A stretch of 64,000 nucleotides of DNA from Deltaproteobacteria bacterium (lineage in GTDB: Bacteria; Desulfobacterota; Syntrophobacteria; Syntrophobacterales; Syntrophobacteraceae): assembly GCA_012517315.1 (NCBI GenBank), contig JAAYVE010000030.1, forward strand, positions 1-64,000. Reading direction: 5' to 3'. Position 1 is the first letter of the stretch; each line of letters starts with the position of its first letter. This document shows positions 8,433-15,895 of this stretch, piece after piece. A program made the translations under genes and the position numbers. Below the pieces are notes generated by a model. It was not told the DNA's origin, ran no database searches, and was given only the letters and a program-made list of their open reading frames with translations.

Positions 8433-8987
8433 TTATCGGCGAGAACTGTCCAGAGGCCCTAAAGACGCGATACGCTCACCCCATTCCGCCGCCAACACGT
8501 CGCGATTGCAGACCGTCACTTCGACCAGAACCACATCCGGGCGCTGCTTGACCTCGGCGATGAGGCCCCCTCCCTTGAGGGCAACGGTGGCCACGAAAAG
8601 CTTGGGCGAATCGACTAGGCGGCGGATGAGGGCGACGAAGCGCGGGGAAAGGCATTCCATTTTGCCGATTTCGTCGACAAGCACGAGTGGCGATGCAATC
8701 CGGTCCAGGTGTTGGGCGTCCAGAAAAGCCTCGAACTGGTCCACATCGACCCCGTATCGACCCACCCGCGGTGCACCCGGATAGGCAACATGAGCCAGCA
8801 GGCCCGTCGCACCGTTGAGGCCCACGAGACGAAACCCTTGCCGCCGCCCCTCAAGGCGAATCTCTTCGGTATAGAAGCCCGCCGGATGAAAGGACGACCA
8901 CTGCCGAGCCAGATGGCGAATCAAGGTGGTTTTGCCGCAACCGGGCAATCCGGTCAGGAGGATGTTCCGTGCCAGAGTGGGCTCCAT
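8433..8987 (-). CDS. THEP1-type nucleoside-triphosphatase
   Basis: 184 residues. Walker A GLPGCGKTT is at about 13-21 and the Walker B region LVLVDEIGKME at about 101-111, the family signature of the THEP1/NTPCR NTPases, which hydrolyse several NTPs in vitro and may act on modified nucleotides. Length matches the family (170-190). The start has GGGGGTGAAGG immediately upstream. The next leftward gene is 120 nt upstream, so it may be separately transcribed. Its cellular role is not defined by context. Confidence 0.88.
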   Translation of the reverse strand: MEPTLARNILLTGLPGCGKTTLIRHLARQWSSFHPAGFYTEEIRLEGRRQGFRLVGLNGATGLLAHVAYPGAPRVGRYGVDVDQFEAFLDAQHLDRIASPLVLVDEIGKMECLSPRFVALIRRLVDSPKLFVATVALKGGGLIAEVKQRPDVVLVEVTVCNRDVLAAEWGERIASLGPLDSSRR

Positions 8988-9110
8988 CCTTCACCCCCTT
9001 GAGGTAGCATGGATTGCCGATCAAAGCGGAGGATTCGAGACCGCAGCAGCGTCACCTTCCTGGGCGGCTGCGGCTCTGCCCATCCGGGTCAACTCCCATC
9101 GCCGGCGTTG

Positions 9111-10229
9111 CTAGACGTACCGTGCTTTCCAAACCTGGAGTTTCTCGTGAGGCCATCGGACGCAAAACGCCGGTTTGCCTTTCATCACCAGCTTGGTGCA
9201 GGTGTCGTCACATCCAGGATCGCAGTGGATGATCTCATGGTCACGCCCCTCCCTTACCTTGGCCGGCCAGTCGGGGTCCGCCCACAGTACGCGCGCCAAC
9301 CCGATGAGATCGGCCTTCCCCGTCGCGATGATTTCCTCGGCGAGCGGTCCCGATTCGATGCGTCCGGCTGCGATCACTGGGACAGAAACCGCGCCTCGGA
9401 TGGCGGCAGCCAGGTGCACCATGTAGCCGGGCTGTCTGCAACGTTCGACAACATCAGGAAGGAAAAAGGATTCGTAGGTTCCGCCCATGACCGAAAGATA
9501 GGCCACCCCGGCCTCCTGCAGCATCGCGGCCGCCTTCCGGGATTCCTCAATCCCGAGCCCGTCGGGCAACCATTCGTCCGCCAAGAACCGGTAGCCGACG
9601 GGAAATTCCTTCACGGCCGCCTTCACCCGGCTCACGACCTCCACGGGAAACCGGCAGCGGTTCTCAAGCGACCCGCCGTAGGCGTCGCGCCTCCGATTTG
9701 TTCTCGGTGAGAGGAACTGGGCCAGCAGATAGCCAGTGCCGCCATGGAGCTCAACCATGTCGAAGCCCGCCTCCTTGACGCGCCGGGCCGCATCGACAAA
9801 CTTGCCCGTGATGAACTCGATCTCGTCAGGATTCAACGCCCTGGGGGTGCGGCCGAAGGTTTCCACGGCCGACGGGGCGAGGGGGGGTGACCCCATACCG
9901 GCAAATCGGCCCCCATGATTGACCTGTAAGCAGGCGAGGGCTCCCTCGTTCTTGATGGCTCGAGCCAATCGGGCCAGCCCCTCCTGGCACGCATCGGTGT
10001 CCGCACGCAGCGTTCGGTTGGATCCACTGCCCGTGGGGTGATCCACGGTCGCGTTTTCAACCACCACAAGCGCGACTCCGCTTCGTGCCATCAACTGGTA
10101 GTGTTCCAGCAAAAGGGGACTGACCGTGCCTCCCTCGCCGGCATAGCCGAGGTACAGAGGGGCCATGGTGAGGCGATTCCGGAGTTCCACTCCTCCGACC
10201 TGAAGCGGAGAAAAAAGTCGTTCCAACAT
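9111..10229 (-). CDS. NADH:flavin oxidoreductase (old yellow enzyme family)
   Basis: 372 residues forming a single FMN-binding TIM barrel. Visible landmarks are the N-terminal LRNRLTMAPL, the active-site region QVNHGGRFA, and a phosphate-binding end (VPVIAAGRI, then ADLIGLARVLWADPDW). The C-terminal tail has four cysteines, CDPGCDDTC plus a later PAFC, like the 4Fe-4S-binding segment of 2,4-dienoyl-CoA reductases, but the C-terminal FAD/NADPH domains of those enzymes are absent. It probably reduces an activated alkene, with electrons from an unknown donor. AAGGAGG precedes the ATG. A broken PPOX-like flavin-fold gene ends 10 nt upstream in the same direction. Confidence 0.88.
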   Translation of the reverse strand: MLERLFSPLQVGGVELRNRLTMAPLYLGYAGEGGTVSPLLLEHYQLMARSGVALVVVENATVDHPTGSGSNRTLRADTDACQEGLARLARAIKNEGALACLQVNHGGRFAGMGSPPLAPSAVETFGRTPRALNPDEIEFITGKFVDAARRVKEAGFDMVELHGGTGYLLAQFLSPRTNRRRDAYGGSLENRCRFPVEVVSRVKAAVKEFPVGYRFLADEWLPDGLGIEESRKAAAMLQEAGVAYLSVMGGTYESFFLPDVVERCRQPGYMVHLAAAIRGAVSVPVIAAGRIESGPLAEEIIATGKADLIGLARVLWADPDWPAKVREGRDHEIIHCDPGCDDTCTKLVMKGKPAFCVRWPHEKLQVWKARYV

Positions 10230-10238
10230 GTGCCCTCC

Positions 10239-10555
10239 TTATGCCGGCAAAAGAGCGTCGGGTTGGGTGTAACGCAGTGGAGCCATGTGAACGAGGCCGC
10301 ACCACCTCCACTCTCCCGAGCGCCCTAACGGTTTCTCGCGCCGATTCGCTGTGAGCGTCCAGCAGTATTCCACATGGGGAACGGCCCTCAACTGGACCAC
10401 TTTTTTGGAGCTGGCCGAAGTGGCGCACCACAGTTCATCCCCAAACCATGCCCAGCCGCCCATCGGACGAACCCCCACCCTGCGACCGTCCGTTGCGGCC
10501 GGCATCTCCCCCAACCGGTCTCTCACATGAGCAACTTGGCTCTTTCAAGCGACAT
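10239..10555 (-). pseudogene. Pyridoxamine-5'-phosphate-oxidase-like (split barrel FMN) remnant
   Basis: The N-terminus MSLERAKLLM starts at 10555 and hits a TGA at once. The next frame continues with RDRLGEMP, VRPMGGWAWFGDELWCAT and SSKKVVQLRAVPHVEYCW, characteristic of PPOX-type flavin-binding proteins. Removing one TG from the TGTG at the junction gives one continuous frame. The C-terminal part also looks shifted: a third frame reads TVRALGRVEVV. It lies just upstream of and co-oriented with the old-yellow-enzyme gene, so it probably once formed an operon with it. Confidence 0.55.
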
Positions 10556-10725
10556 GACGTTTCTCCCCTTGTCGTATCCATCCGCTGATCCACCGTGAGG
10601 CCACGGCCAGGACCGCAGCCCGGTCCGGACCGTGGTGACTGCAAAAAACTTCGTAAGTGATTGGGTCGCCCATCTTCTGCACCTCTCGGGTGCCAAGAGG
10701 GTCGAAGGGGATGAAACCTGGTCGA

Positions 10726-11316
10726 TCAAGGAGCCACCACCCTTCGGAAGACCGCATCCAGGTCAATCTCCAGACCGGCCAGAGTACGCAACGGCAGCAG
10801 TCCTTTGGCCTCCTTGATGTTTGGTATGCCATACCTGCCGTCGGTGCCCAGGAGTCTAACGGTCACCAGGCGGTCGGTGGGGTGGATGAGCCAATATTCT
10901 TTGACCCCATTCTTTTCATAGAGGTCCACTTTCTCAATCTGGTCCTTGGCTACGGTGGCCGGGGACAGGACCTCGATGATCATATCCGGGGCACCGCGAC
11001 AGCCGCGGTTATCTAACTTGGCTGGGTCGCAGATAACGGCGATATCGGGCTGCACCACGGTGGTTATCTCTTCGTCGGCTTCATCGGCTTCGGGCAGGCG
11101 GACATCCAAAGGGACGACAAACATCCCACACCCTTTATCAAAGAGGAAGTTGCAGATTTGTCTAAAGATTTCTCCAGAAATGCCTTGATGTTCGATGGAC
11201 GGCGCCGGGGTCGTGTTATATGGCGTTCCCTCAATCAGCTCCCAGCGCTCACCTTCAGGCCAACCCAGGTAATCACTGTAAGTATATTTTTCTTCGCTGA
11301 CGGCCGCCTGACTCAT
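10726..11316 (-). CDS. Uma2-family (DUF820) putative endonuclease
   Basis: 196 residues, usual length for the Uma2/DUF820 family, which has a PD-(D/E)XK nuclease fold. Motifs in order: YLGWPEGERWELIEG near the N-terminus, VQPDIAVICDP in the middle, APDMIIEVLSPATVAKDQIEKVDLYEKNGVKEYWLI in the core with catalytic-type E and K residues. No biochemical role is well established. GAGGGG lies about 7 nt before the ATG. It is a single gene with no obvious partner; such genes are often mobile and multi-copy. Confidence 0.88.
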   Translation of the reverse strand: MSQAAVSEEKYTYSDYLGWPEGERWELIEGTPYNTTPAPSIEHQGISGEIFRQICNFLFDKGCGMFVVPLDVRLPEADEADEEITTVVQPDIAVICDPAKLDNRGCRGAPDMIIEVLSPATVAKDQIEKVDLYEKNGVKEYWLIHPTDRLVTVRLLGTDGRYGIPNIKEAKGLLPLRTLAGLEIDLDAVFRRVVAP

Positions 11317-11826
11317 CTCTGCCCCTCAGGAGAGAGGTTTTAAGAAGACTGCGGTTTCATATTAGCGCGAAAAACTTTTTCAGCCAATATTCAGCGATTC
11401 CCGGGGCGACTCGGAACTGTTTTCAGAGAGAAATCCAGGTTTCCACCTTTTGTAGACGGATTGAAAAAAAAAGATGCAGAGGATGAGCCCAGTCGGCAGG
11501 AGTTCTCTCGAAGCCTTTCCCTCATGACTGTACAAGCCGTTTGGAGCTGTGTATGGCAAGGCCCCATGTGACCAAGACAGTTTCACCGAAAGAGAAGGAT
11601 CGAGGAGGACAAAGCCCTCAATATCACGGTGCGTAACCATGTGAGCGCTGACGCCCTCATCCGAGCTCAATGCCGGCACACAGGGGCAGACGACACGATT
11701 AACGCCTCCACAAACCGTCCCTGCGCAAAAAAGTCGGCCCCCTGTGAGCGAGTTGCCATCGCTCGGCACTCTCACCGGGGGCCGGAAAGAGGATCCGTGG
11801 GACACTGGAATCGCGGCTGCTGAAGG
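11317..11826. other. No gene recognised
   Basis: 510 bp between the Uma2 gene and the end of the sulfite-exporter operon. Open frames exist, but none shows a family motif or ribosome binding site. Confidence 0.35.
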
Positions 11827-12729
11827 CTATGGGAGAGTCGATCCTTTTCTATGCGATGCGGTCCCCTTCACAACCAGGACCGGGCAAGGGGTGCGGGCAA
11901 GGACCCTTTCCACTACACTCCCCATGAGAAGCCTTTTGAAGCCCGTTTTTCCATGAGATCCCATCAAGATGATATCCACGCCTTTCTCCGAGGCTAATTC
12001 GAGAATGGCCTTGTATGCGGATCCTTCCCGCAGGAGGCATTGCCCTCTTACGTCTTCGCTCTTGAGCCGGGCGGCGGCGTTCTCCACGCGTTCCCTCGTC
12101 TCCCTGGCAAGCCCCTCCGCGAAAGCGGGCACCTCTTCGCACAGTTCCTGAGGAAGGTCCGTTGCCGAAACGACGAACACTTCCCCCTGATATATTCGGG
12201 CAAGGGACAACCCACGGGACACGGCAGCTTCCCCCCAGGGCGATCCGTCCGTGGCACACAGGATGCGGCTCCAGCCAATCCGGCCCTCGGCAGGGATCGC
12301 CAAAACCTCTACGGTGCTTTCACCCACCACCTTGGATGCCACGCTTCCCAGGAAGACTTTTTCAAGAGTATACCCTTTGGTACCGACGACGATCAAGTCG
12401 CACCCATGTGACTCCGCGAAACCGATGATCTCTTCGTGAGGCACCCCTTCCGCACATAGGGTGCGCACGCTGACATTTTCCTCCTCAGCCGCCTTCTTGG
12501 TGACGGCAAGGGCCTTTTCACAGGGTTCGCGAAGCATCGCCTTGATGTTCTTCACCCCGAACAGCCTGAGGTCTCCCTCATATGGCGGAACAACTGATAT
12601 GGCGAAAACCTCGGCACCCTCGTTGCGGGCAAACCTCAGGGTTTCTCTGAGAGCGTGAAGACTGGGTTCCGAGCCGTCCACTCCCACGACTATCTTCTTG
12701 TACGGTTGCTGCCGGCCGTATTGTCCCAT
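11827..12729 (-). CDS. Tandem-domain universal stress protein
   Basis: 300 residues with two complete USP domains. The first starts KKIVVGVDGSEPS and carries the nucleotide-binding loop GTKGYTLEKVFLGSVASKV. The second starts SRILCATDGSPWG and has GSHGKTGFKRLLMGSVVERV, a good match to the G-2X-G-9X-G-(S/T) ATP-binding motif. It is the last gene of the sulfite-exporter operon, 33 nt after the exporter, with GGTGGAG before its ATG. USP proteins are frequent partners of anion transporters; a regulatory role here is inferred from position. Confidence 0.9.
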   Translation of the reverse strand: MGQYGRQQPYKKIVVGVDGSEPSLHALRETLRFARNEGAEVFAISVVPPYEGDLRLFGVKNIKAMLREPCEKALAVTKKAAEEENVSVRTLCAEGVPHEEIIGFAESHGCDLIVVGTKGYTLEKVFLGSVASKVVGESTVEVLAIPAEGRIGWSRILCATDGSPWGEAAVSRGLSLARIYQGEVFVVSATDLPQELCEEVPAFAEGLARETRERVENAAARLKSEDVRGQCLLREGSAYKAILELASEKGVDIILMGSHGKTGFKRLLMGSVVERVLARTPCPVLVVKGTASHRKGSTLP

Positions 12730-12762
12730 GGGGGTACTCCACCTTCCGTCCGCGCTTTCGTT

Positions 12763-13854
12763 TCAGCTCTCCTGGGAGACCACCTCGAGTGAGGAGCCCT
12801 TGTCAGGCAGCTCGGCACCCTCCTCCGCCGCAAACCGCCCTTTCCACATGGCGGCGAGAATGATGACGGCACCCACTGCAAGGGCCAGGCACATGATCCC
12901 AAAGCTGACCGCGGACAGAATCCGGATCGTGTTTTCTTCGACTTCAATCAGCTTGAGCTGGGCAAGGTACTGCGGAATGGCAAAGCCCCTGCTGAAGGCA
13001 ACGATGAGCATGATCGTGCCCATGACAATCTTGATCATGTGTTCTTTCACATACGTCGTTCCGATGGCACCCAGCTGCACACCCAAAAGAGAACCGGCCA
13101 GAATGATCAAAGTGAGGCGGATGTCGACCATGCCGTGGAGGGCCCAGTTGATGGAACCGCCAAGACCCATCACGAAGGCGATCACCAACTCGGTGGCGGA
13201 TGCGATGAGACTGGAGGCACCCAGCACATAAATCATGCCGGGAACTCCGATGAATCCCCCGACTGCAATGGTCGCCGCAAGCATGCCGGTGGCAAAACCC
13301 ACGGGAAGCGTCAACCACAGGGAGATTCTCACGTCGGCGGTCTTGAAATGAATCATCGGCGGCAGTTGGATTCGTTGCAGTCTCCTCGCAAGATTCGAAA
13401 CCATTTCACCCGCCGTATCCGTCCTCCTGGCCGATTTTCTGGCATCGTAGAAGACATACCCTCCGACGGTCACCAGGATCAACACGAAACTCAGGCTCAC
13501 GTAAAGGTTGGATCCGGCCTGGCCCCACTTTTCCAGGATGATCTGCTGAATCTTGATTCCGATCTGGACCCCCAGGGATGCGGAAGCCGCCATCACGAGA
13601 CCGAGCTTGATGTCCACCTGTCCATACTTGTAACGCTTGATGGCCCCCACGAGGGCCTTGGGGAATTTGTGGCACATATTGCTCGCCACGGCAACCGTTC
13701 CAGGGACACCCAGACTCATCATTCCTGGGGTGAGAACAAAAGCGCCCCCCGAACCGATGAATCCACTCACCAACCCTCCCGTGAACCCAACAATGAACAA
13801 ATACCCCACCATGATCAGATTCAAATCTATGAAATTAACCACTTCCTGCATCAT
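12763..13854 (-). CDS. TauE/SafE-family sulfite exporter
   Basis: 363 residues with about 8-9 membrane helices and the family's two-fold repeat. The first repeat has GGLVSGFIGSGGAFVLTPGM at about residues 25-44, the second ATIAVGGFIGVPGMIYVLGA around 190-210. Family members export sulfite or organosulfonates; in sulfate reducers this subtype occurs in a conserved regulated cluster. GAGGAG precedes the ATG (a second ATG follows at once). It is the central gene of a five-gene leftward operon that begins with a sigma-54 promoter. Hydrophilic residues between helices 4 and 5 (about 125-150) form a cytoplasmic loop. Confidence 0.9.
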   Translation of the reverse strand: MMQEVVNFIDLNLIMVGYLFIVGFTGGLVSGFIGSGGAFVLTPGMMSLGVPGTVAVASNMCHKFPKALVGAIKRYKYGQVDIKLGLVMAASASLGVQIGIKIQQIILEKWGQAGSNLYVSLSFVLILVTVGGYVFYDARKSARRTDTAGEMVSNLARRLQRIQLPPMIHFKTADVRISLWLTLPVGFATGMLAATIAVGGFIGVPGMIYVLGASSLIASATELVIAFVMGLGGSINWALHGMVDIRLTLIILAGSLLGVQLGAIGTTYVKEHMIKIVMGTIMLIVAFSRGFAIPQYLAQLKLIEVEENTIRILSAVSFGIMCLALAVGAVIILAAMWKGRFAAEEGAELPDKGSSLEVVSQES

Positions 13855-13958
13855 CTGCTCCTCACTCCCTGATGGTTCCTTGTTCCCAAGATGTCATGCC
13901 CATTGACAACAACCAAACCCGGACCGGCATCCGCACAGCTTGGGGAAAGCCTGCAACC

Positions 13959-14276
13959 CTAGGCATGGAGTCGAGGCCTCGGCCGGGAGATTTTCCGAGT
14001 GGCAGCCGGCCTTTTCTCCATTCGTTCCTGAAGACGGGTTCTTTTGGCATCAATGCCCAAAAGGCTCCACAGGCTGCCGGCAAAGGTTCCGTGTACATAG
14101 GAAAAGAGAAACACGGTGGCAATGGGAAGGACAGCATACACCCCGCCTTTTGTGAAATACGTCATGACGACGGGAGCATTGAGATAGACTGCGGCATACA
14201 ACGCCGCCGTCAGCATCCCAAACCCGATCACCTTTCCGTACGGCCTCTTTCTCCGCGCATAACTTCTCCCCGACAT
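13959..14276 (-). CDS. Small membrane protein of the sulfite-exporter cluster
   Basis: 105 residues. A basic N-terminus (SYARRKRPYGK) precedes two hydrophobic helices (about 17-38 and 45-68), with a basic, Arg-rich cytoplasmic tail. Proteins of this kind appear beside TauE-type exporters in Desulfovibrio-like bacteria, as far as I recall. GAGGAG lies about 7 nt before the ATG. It sits between the USP-like gene and the exporter, with gaps of 58 and 104 nt. An accessory or stabilising subunit is plausible; there is no direct evidence of function. Confidence 0.8.
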   Translation of the reverse strand: MSGRSYARRKRPYGKVIGFGMLTAALYAAVYLNAPVVMTYFTKGGVYAVLPIATVFLFSYVHGTFAGSLWSLLGIDAKRTRLQERMEKRPAATRKISRPRPRLHA

Positions 14277-14334
14277 TGCATCATCTCCTCTTCATCGCGT
14301 GTCTTGGTATTCTCCCAATCGTTCCGTCCATTTT

Positions 14335-14928
14335 TCACACCCGATCCTTTGACGGATTCATGGCAAACGCTGTCCAGGCGGCATCCGCCGGGATTTCATC
14401 ACCACCAACCTCCGGGGTGGTCACGACAAACTCGATTCTTCGGACCTCCAGCTTCACCTCCCTGATTGCTTTCCTGAGATCACCGAATTTCACCAAATGG
14501 ACGCAGCTGACACCATATTGGACCGCTTTTTCTCCGAACAGCTTTCCACTCCTCGCGGCGTCTTCCTGGAAAGCTTTCAGGCTGGAACTCCCATCCGCCC
14601 GGGAACGCCCCGGTTCTCGACCCGGTTCCGTGAAGACATTCATCGCCACAATGTCGTGCTCCATCCTGGAGGCCAGCAGAACGACGTGATCCATGATCCA
14701 TTCCTCAAAGCGCGGCTTCTTGCCGATAACCAGAATCTTGGGGCGCACCAGACGGTCTTGAAGCATGAGCTCCCTGGCGTCACTGTGAGCCCCTCCCTCC
14801 GCAAGAGCGATGGCGGCCATCGTCCGCTCGCATTTCTCCCGAATCCTCCCGGACTTCTCGAGGCTCAGAGCCTTCGGTTCTTTAGAGGAACCGACCTTCC
14901 GGATGCGATCCATCAGCCTCTTGATCAT
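14335..14928 (-). CDS. Cytoplasmic protein with USP-like segment, sulfite-exporter cluster
   Basis: 197 residues. The start at 14928 is set by GGAGGAG 7 nt upstream; the frame extends further without support. The N-terminal ~65 residues are basic and helical and include MAAIALAEGGAHSDARELML, which resembles the small protein encoded just upstream. From about residue 70 the sequence looks like the first strand and helices of a universal stress fold (RPKILVIGKKP, IMDHVVLLASRMEHDIVAMNV), without a clear C-terminal ATP loop. It is probably a non-nucleotide-binding USP derivative. Second gene of the operon. Confidence 0.75.
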   Translation of the reverse strand: MIKRLMDRIRKVGSSKEPKALSLEKSGRIREKCERTMAAIALAEGGAHSDARELMLQDRLVRPKILVIGKKPRFEEWIMDHVVLLASRMEHDIVAMNVFTEPGREPGRSRADGSSSLKAFQEDAARSGKLFGEKAVQYGVSCVHLVKFGDLRKAIREVKLEVRRIEFVVTTPEVGGDEIPADAAWTAFAMNPSKDRV

Positions 14929-14971
14929 GAGCAGGCTCCTCCACCTCTCGGAAGGCCGCTTCCGACGCCGC

Positions 14972-15151
14972 TCATGCCCGGAACATCCTCGAGCGATTCC
15001 TCGATTCCCTCCGCTGCAGCGTTTGCTTCGTGGCGTCCTGATCGTGCCGCCTATCTTCCTGCAACATCCGCTTGGCCTCGTCCCACTCTCCAACCTCTGC
15101 AAAGGCGACGGCCATGCTCATCATCTGGAACTTCTCCATCAAACGTCTCAT
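14972..15151 (-). CDS. 59-residue small protein, first gene of the sulfite-exporter operon
   Basis: Reads MRRLMEKFQMMSMAVAFAEV, then GEWDEAKRMLQEDRRHDQD, and ends RSRMFRA. GGAGAA lies 5-6 nt before the ATG at 15151. The segment MSMAVAFAExGxxxxAxxML repeats a motif in the N-terminal part of the next gene, arguing that both are real and related. It is soluble, with an amphipathic helix and a very basic C-terminus. It is the first reading frame behind the sigma-54 promoter (about 35 nt from the expected start site). Function unknown. Confidence 0.7.
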   Translation of the reverse strand: MRRLMEKFQMMSMAVAFAEVGEWDEAKRMLQEDRRHDQDATKQTLQRRESRNRSRMFRA

Positions 15152-15196
15152 GATGTTCTCCCTTCTCCCTGTTGTTGGCGTTGCCGTCTCCTCAAA

Positions 15197-15211
15197 CCAA
15201 GTTCTGTGCCA
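15197..15211 (-). promoter_or_regulatory. Sigma-54 (RpoN) promoter of the sulfite-exporter operon
   Basis: On the minus strand the sequence reads TGGCAC-AGAAC-TTGG, against the consensus TGGCAC-N5-TTGCA: the -24 element is perfect and the -12 element differs by one base. The expected start of transcription is near 15185, about 35 nt upstream of the first gene. An NtrC-type activator is encoded 3 kb away. Confidence 0.8.
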
Positions 15212-15289
15212 TGTATGATTGAATCACTATCCAATCGAAATACTTGACAATACGAGTAAAGGACTCCCCAACCAGCAAGTGGCGAAGGC

Positions 15290-15304
15290 GTTACAAAACG
15301 CAAC
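15290..15304. promoter_or_regulatory. Enhancer-like dyad, copy 1
   Basis: GTTAC-AAAAC-GCAAC, a 15-bp imperfect dyad (GTTRC-N5-GYAAC) centred about 87 bp upstream of the -24 element of the sigma-54 promoter. It is nearly identical to the reverse complement of copy 2. Confidence 0.6.
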
Positions 15305-15376
15305 AGATTACTGCAGTTCATTCAAATCATGTTTATTTTCAGTTAGTTGTAGGATGTTCCAGACTTCGGGCCAGAC

Positions 15377-15391
15377 GTTGCACTTTGTAAC
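15377..15391. promoter_or_regulatory. Enhancer-like dyad, copy 2
   Basis: GTTGC-ACTTT-GTAAC; its reverse complement is GTTAC-AAAGT-GCAAC, matching copy 1 at 13 of 15 positions. The copies are 87 bp apart centre to centre, a typical layout for NtrC-family activator sites. Confidence 0.6.
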
Positions 15392-15895
15392 GTTGTTCGC
15401 TTCTCCATGGGGAGTTCGGCACGCCCGGGCTGTGAAGGGCCCTCGAAGCCGTGGGGCAACCCCTGGGTCCCTGTGTGATGGGTCATGGAAAGGAAGGACC
15501 GATTCCGGCTGAGGATCTCTCCGGAATCGTCGCTGAAGCACGAGACGTATGCGTGGCGGGGGGACACGGGGCCACTCATGTGTTTCCATGTGGGATGGAA
15601 AAGGGATTTGATTCCAAGCCCGAAAGAAAGGTAAGTTACGCTTGCTGAGCGAAGATCTTCAGATGCCTTGCTCTCTTTCCCCTGCCCCCGGCGCCCCCGT
15701 GACCTTCCTCGTTTAGCACACACGACGCGCGTCCTGCTTCCCGTCGCTGTTATTCTTCCCGAGACGGCACCAGGAAGGGGGAGCGTGGCATGCCAAAGAC
15801 CTTCGGGGGAGGTCTAACGGCGGTGAGGGGACGCAGGAGAACCGTCGGGGTCAAGGGAGCACCACGTTCACCCTTCATAGCGAGCAGGTGAGAGG

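Larger units (their letters stand above)
15152..15895. other. Divergent regulatory region between the exporter operon and the Lon-receiver gene
   Basis: 744 bp without a supportable gene. The left part holds the sigma-54 promoter and two enhancer-like dyads described separately. I see no clear promoter for the rightward Lon-type gene, whose ribosome binding site (AGGTGA) lies just before 15896. Confidence 0.5.

Noticed and set aside
11380-11805. Minus-strand 141-codon frame between the Uma2 and USP genes
   Set aside because: No ribosome binding site, no family-like motif, and irregular composition.
15781-15811. Possible sigma-54 promoter (TGGCATGCC) before the Lon-receiver gene
   Set aside because: There is no TTGC-like element at the required spacing on either side.
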